This document shows, in pieces, positions 7,194-7,939 of a stretch of DNA of 7,939 bases. The notes beneath the pieces were generated by a model. It did not search any database and was not told where the DNA came from. It saw only the letters and a program-made list of their open reading frames with translations. A program made the position numbers and the translations under genes. Origin of the DNA: an uncultured Eubacteriales bacterium. Its GTDB lineage: Bacteria > Bacillota > Clostridia > Oscillospirales > CAG-272. Positions within the stretch are counted from its first letter, which is position 1. The number at the start of each line of letters is the position of its first letter. Where the stretch lies: the NCBI GenBank assembly GCA_900547565.1, contig URHI01000092.1:1-7939 (forward strand). The letters are read 5' to 3'.

Positions 7194-7221
7194 GGCTCTA
7201 TCCCGAATTTTGTGTAAACTG
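7194..7221. repeat. Probable terminal inverted repeat of an IS256-type element (left end)
   Basis: The stretch starts GGCTCTATCCCGAATTTTGT and continues GTAAACTG, resembling the GTGTAAA-bearing ends seen on IS256-family elements. A second GTGTAAA copy follows at 7232-7238, as a subterminal repeat might. The partner end is outside the window, so neither the repeat nor the target duplication can be confirmed. Confidence 0.4.
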
Positions 7222-7244
7222 TGCAGGAGCGGTGTAAAACATAG

Positions 7245-7282
7245 CGAAAATTGTATTTTCGAGAGGTCGGATAACGACCTCT
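7245..7282. repeat. Two tandem perfect hairpins
   Basis: CGAAAAT-TGT-ATTTTCG (7245-7261) directly abuts AGAGGTCG-GATAA-CGACCTCT (7262-7282). Both stems are perfect and there is no spacer between them, so they could stack end to end in RNA. They lie immediately downstream of the leftward promoter. Confidence 0.7.
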
Positions 7283-7289
7283 TGATTAC

Positions 7290-7318
7290 ATTATAGCGTA
7301 AATCGGAGTGGTTGTCAA
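7290..7318 (-). promoter_or_regulatory. Consensus leftward sigma-A promoter
   Basis: On the minus strand TTGACA (7318-7313), a 17-bp spacer and TATAAT (7295-7290) form a perfect promoter. The TTGACA contains the stop codon of the transposase frame (7317-7315). It points toward fakA's 3' end but meets the terminator at 7144-7174 first. No open reading frame of note follows it. Confidence 0.8.
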
Positions 7319-7939
7319 GGGCGGCGAAGCCGTTCCATCATAGCAAGATAAAGCATTTTGAACAGGCTGTCGTCGGTAGGAAAAACGGCTTTGGATTTGG
7401 TGACCTTGCAAAGTTGGCGGTTAAATCCTTCAATGGTATTCGTGGTATATATCAGCCGCCTGACCTCTTTGGAATATTTGAAATACGTGCTGAGATCCGC
7501 CCAATTTTCTCGCCAGGATCTTGAGATCTTAGGGTACTTCTTGTCCCAGATCTCTGCGAAAGAATCCAGGGCGTCGAGCGCTGACTGCTCGTCCACTGCG
7601 GCATATACGGCTTTCAGATCTGCCATAAGCGCTTTGATGTCCTTGTATGACACATATTTGCTTGAATTGCGCAACTGATGGATGATGCAGTTCTGTATCT
7701 CGGTCTGAGGGTATACGGCTTCAATTGCCACGGAGAATCCTGTGAGGTTGTCCGTACAGGCGATGAATATATCTTCTCCCCCGCGATTCCTGAGCCCGTT
7801 AAGCACCGAAGCCCAGTAGCGGCTTTTTCTTTTGGCTGTGCCACACGAATGGGGACAACAGCAGAGCGAGACGTTTCTTCTGACGCACCGGCTTCCATAA
7901 CCCCCATCCTTTGACACATATATTCCCGTACCTTCCTGA
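7315..7939 (-). pseudogene. IS256-family (mutator type) transposase, C-terminally truncated, N-terminus outside or disrupted
   Basis: Reading leftward, from about 7818 the frame is clearly an IS256 transposase: RYWASVLNGLRNRG, the second catalytic Asp in ACTDNLTGF (7752-7750), the CIIHQLRNSSKYVSYKD block, SRSWRENW, and the catalytic Glu in TTNTIEGFNRQL (7431-7429). It ends at YLAMMERLRRP, where family members normally continue with a KKWT/W-containing tail of roughly 40 residues. From 7819 to the window edge the same frame stays open but its residues (with CCCPHSC) no longer look like the family. A KVRE piece in another frame at 7934-7923, at the right distance to within one base, hints at a frameshift. 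The first catalytic Asp would lie past the edge. A GTG at 7917 is an arbitrary start. The protein is probably inactive. Confidence 0.75.

Larger units (their letters stand above)
7144..7283 (-). ncRNA. Candidate small RNA of about 140 nt at the IS edge
   Basis: A perfect leftward promoter (7290-7318) and a U5 terminator (7144-7174) would bound a transcript starting near 7283. It would open with two adjacent perfect hairpins: an 8-bp stem at 7262-7282 and a 7-bp stem at 7245-7261. A mostly unpaired centre containing CUCCU (complement of 7225-7229) follows, then the terminator stem. No known family is recognised. It could equally be an outward promoter transcript of the IS with no function. Confidence 0.3.
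7194..7939 (-). mobile_element. IS256-family insertion sequence, partial and probably decayed
   Basis: The region holds a putative left end, a leftward promoter and most of an IS256-type transposase on the minus strand; the right end lies beyond the window. Because the transposase lacks its C-terminus although the presumed end is close by, an internal deletion or rearrangement near 7320-7340 is likely. Confidence 0.6.

Noticed and set aside
6984..7217. Plus-strand frame of 77 codons open after fakA
   Set aside because: No ATG near its beginning, no ribosome site, it runs through a terminator and into the presumed IS end, and it matches no family I know.
1..7939. CRISPR array, tRNA, rRNA or riboswitch
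   Set aside because: I saw no regularly spaced repeats, no tRNA-like cloverleaf or CCA end, and no recognisable riboswitch core in the intergenic regions.

Overview
The window looks like the chromosome of a low-to-mid GC Firmicute, most likely a gut-type Clostridia (Oscillospiraceae/Ruminococcaceae-like). The grounds are strong GGAG-type ribosome binding sites, a perfect TTGACA-N17-TATAAT promoter, a FakA/FakB fatty acid kinase pair, and an IS256-type transposase whose wording resembles copies from that group. The taxon is an inference; no rRNA or other marker gene is present.

Region 1 (1-3702) is the end of a plus-strand operon. It holds the 3' part of a LeuA-like (2-isopropylmalate synthase family) protein that appears to have lost its metal-binding and catalytic histidines. 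A 4-base ATGA overlap couples it to an 839-residue protein joining a xylose-isomerase-like TIM barrel to a complete acyl-CoA synthetase. A long hairpin terminator closes the unit.

Region 2 (3790-6964) is a second plus-strand operon. A consensus promoter carries two copies of an 18-bp palindrome, TTGTTnACnnGTnAACAA, one lying on the -35 box. It drives a MarR-family regulator (probable TTG start at 3895), a DegV/FakB-type fatty-acid-binding protein and a FakA-type fatty acid kinase. The likely logic is that FakB presents a fatty acid to FakA, which phosphorylates it for phospholipid synthesis, while the MarR protein represses its own operon in response to a lipid-related signal. The acyl-CoA ligase next door would be a second way of activating an acyl acid.

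Region 3 (6965-7939) has no convincing gene until a minus-strand, damaged IS256-family transposase that runs off the right edge. Between fakA and the transposase lie a two-way terminator, a probable IS end, two adjacent perfect hairpins, and a second perfect TTGACA-N17-TATAAT promoter pointing left. Together the promoter, hairpins and terminator could define a small RNA of about 140 nt.

The most unusual items are the TIM-barrel/acyl-CoA ligase fusion, its translational coupling to a LeuA-like probable pseudoenzyme, and the possible small RNA at the IS edge.
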